Positions 15,112 to 15,396 of a DNA stretch of 15,396 nt are shown here, piece after piece. Each line of letters begins with the position of its first letter. The first letter of the stretch is position 1. Where the stretch lies: assembly GCA_955652855.1 (NCBI GenBank), contig CATPCN010000432.1, forward strand, positions 1-15,396, given 5' to 3'. The notes beneath the pieces are model-generated. The model saw only the letters and a program-made list of their open reading frames with translations. It was not told where the DNA came from and did not search any database. The position numbers were made by a program, and so were the translations under genes. The DNA comes from an uncultured Chthoniobacterales bacterium (GTDB lineage Bacteria; Verrucomicrobiota; Verrucomicrobiae; Chthoniobacterales; UBA10450).

Positions 15112-15121
15112 TGTCGATCTT
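15112..15121 (-). repeat. AAGATCGACA word in the decayed tract
   Basis: An exact copy on the minus strand, 40 bases beyond the inverted repeat. It is not in a gene I trust, although a doubtful plus-strand frame reads through it as Val-Asp-Leu. Confidence 0.8.
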
Positions 15122-15133
15122 TCGGTTGACGAG

Positions 15134-15388
15134 TTGATTTCGACTGGTATTTTCTGTGTCCCGCCTGAAGCGGGGCTCCGCTTGTACGGAGTTGGTTCTT
15201 CGCATATTTTGGGACTGCAAATTGGCACTCAATTTTGTCCCGGCAACGATAACGGAAACGTGATTGGAGTCGGCGTCAGAATTGAGTTTTTTTTGTCGCC
15301 TGAAATGTGCGGAAAATCCCCCGGAGAAGTTCGGGGCTGGTTCTTTGACATCTACATACAGGGTAGTAAGTACAACTTTAAGAGCTGA
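15134..15388 (+). CDS. Doubtful ORF, hypothetical protein or gene remnant
   Basis: An open frame from a TTG at 15134 to a TGA at 15386-15388 gives 84 residues, beginning MISTGIFCVPPEAGLRLYGV and ending DIYIQGSKYNFKS. The frame is open back to 15104 but has no ATG or GTG start. The residue mix (glycines, alternating hydrophobic and polar residues, few charges) looks protein-like, possibly the tail of a beta-rich protein. I do not recognise it. Given the remnants beside it, a truncated gene end is as likely as a real small gene. Confidence 0.3.
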   Translation: MISTGIFCVPPEAGLRLYGVGSSHILGLQIGTQFCPGNDNGNVIGVGVRIEFFLSPEMCGKSPGEVRGWFFDIYIQGSKYNFKS

Positions 15389-15396
15389 GTCTGAAA

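Noticed and set aside
272..15121. CRISPR array or insertion sequence as explanation of the repeated 10-mer
   Set aside because: Copies are 10 bases long, irregularly spaced, in both orientations and inside conserved coding regions. There are no spacers, cas genes or transposase.
14605..15129. 174-residue open frame on the + strand over the rph remnant
   Set aside because: It is the reverse reading of the rph-like fragment plus the short inverted repeat; no independent protein signal.

Overview
The window (about 15.4 kb) is a dense bacterial chromosome segment of conserved housekeeping genes. It belongs to a Gram-negative, LPS-making bacterium: it holds Kdo-8-phosphate synthase together with LptC-like, LptA and LptB genes, and GDP-mannose 4,6-dehydratase. 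Base composition is moderately GC-rich, genes are tightly packed and Shine-Dalgarno sites are few. The gene set, the long CvpA-family protein, the LptC/LptA style and the short intergenic repeats fit Verrucomicrobiota (Spartobacteria/Chthoniobacterales-like soil lineages). That placement is inference from general knowledge, not proven here.

Layout. 1-135: 3' end of a PLP-dependent Cys/Met-metabolism enzyme. 179-2187 (+): aroC overlapping a CvpA-family membrane protein. 6690-2191 (-): tandem-Usp protein, a YwaF/TIGR02206 membrane protein, a 154-bp inverted-repeat element, then a fully overlapping LPS operon kdsA-lptC-lptA-lptB. 6789-10106 (+): coaD, DUF177/yceD, rpmF, plsX, fabH, the classic ribosome/fatty-acid-initiation cluster. 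10168-11699 (+): tatD, whose start lies in a small repeat, and an L,D-transpeptidase lipoprotein. 13522-11703 (-): rph and gmd. 13689-15396: a decayed tract with a frameshifted secreted protein, a fragment of a second rph fused to the tail of a lost short-chain dehydrogenase gene, a 71-bp inverted repeat and one doubtful ORF.

The genes jointly serve the cell envelope: aromatic precursor supply (aroC), LPS core synthesis and export (kdsA, lpt genes), phospholipid/fatty-acid initiation (plsX, fabH), GDP-sugar synthesis (gmd) and peptidoglycan cross-linking (L,D-transpeptidase). Both convergent gene pairs (CvpA/lptB and L,D-transpeptidase/gmd) meet with only 3 bases between stop codons.

The most striking signal is not a gene. 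The exact 10-mer AAGATCGACA occurs 19 times (both strands counted; about 0.03 expected by chance), roughly once per 0.8 kb, in both orientations. It lies inside unrelated genes and is over-represented in the short gaps between genes. Three copies run directly into a start ATG. Inside genes it is spelled by one particular codon series even where synonyms are open. Density and distribution resemble DNA-uptake signal sequences of Neisseria and Pasteurellaceae, so this is proposed as a candidate uptake or other genome-wide DNA-recognition word.
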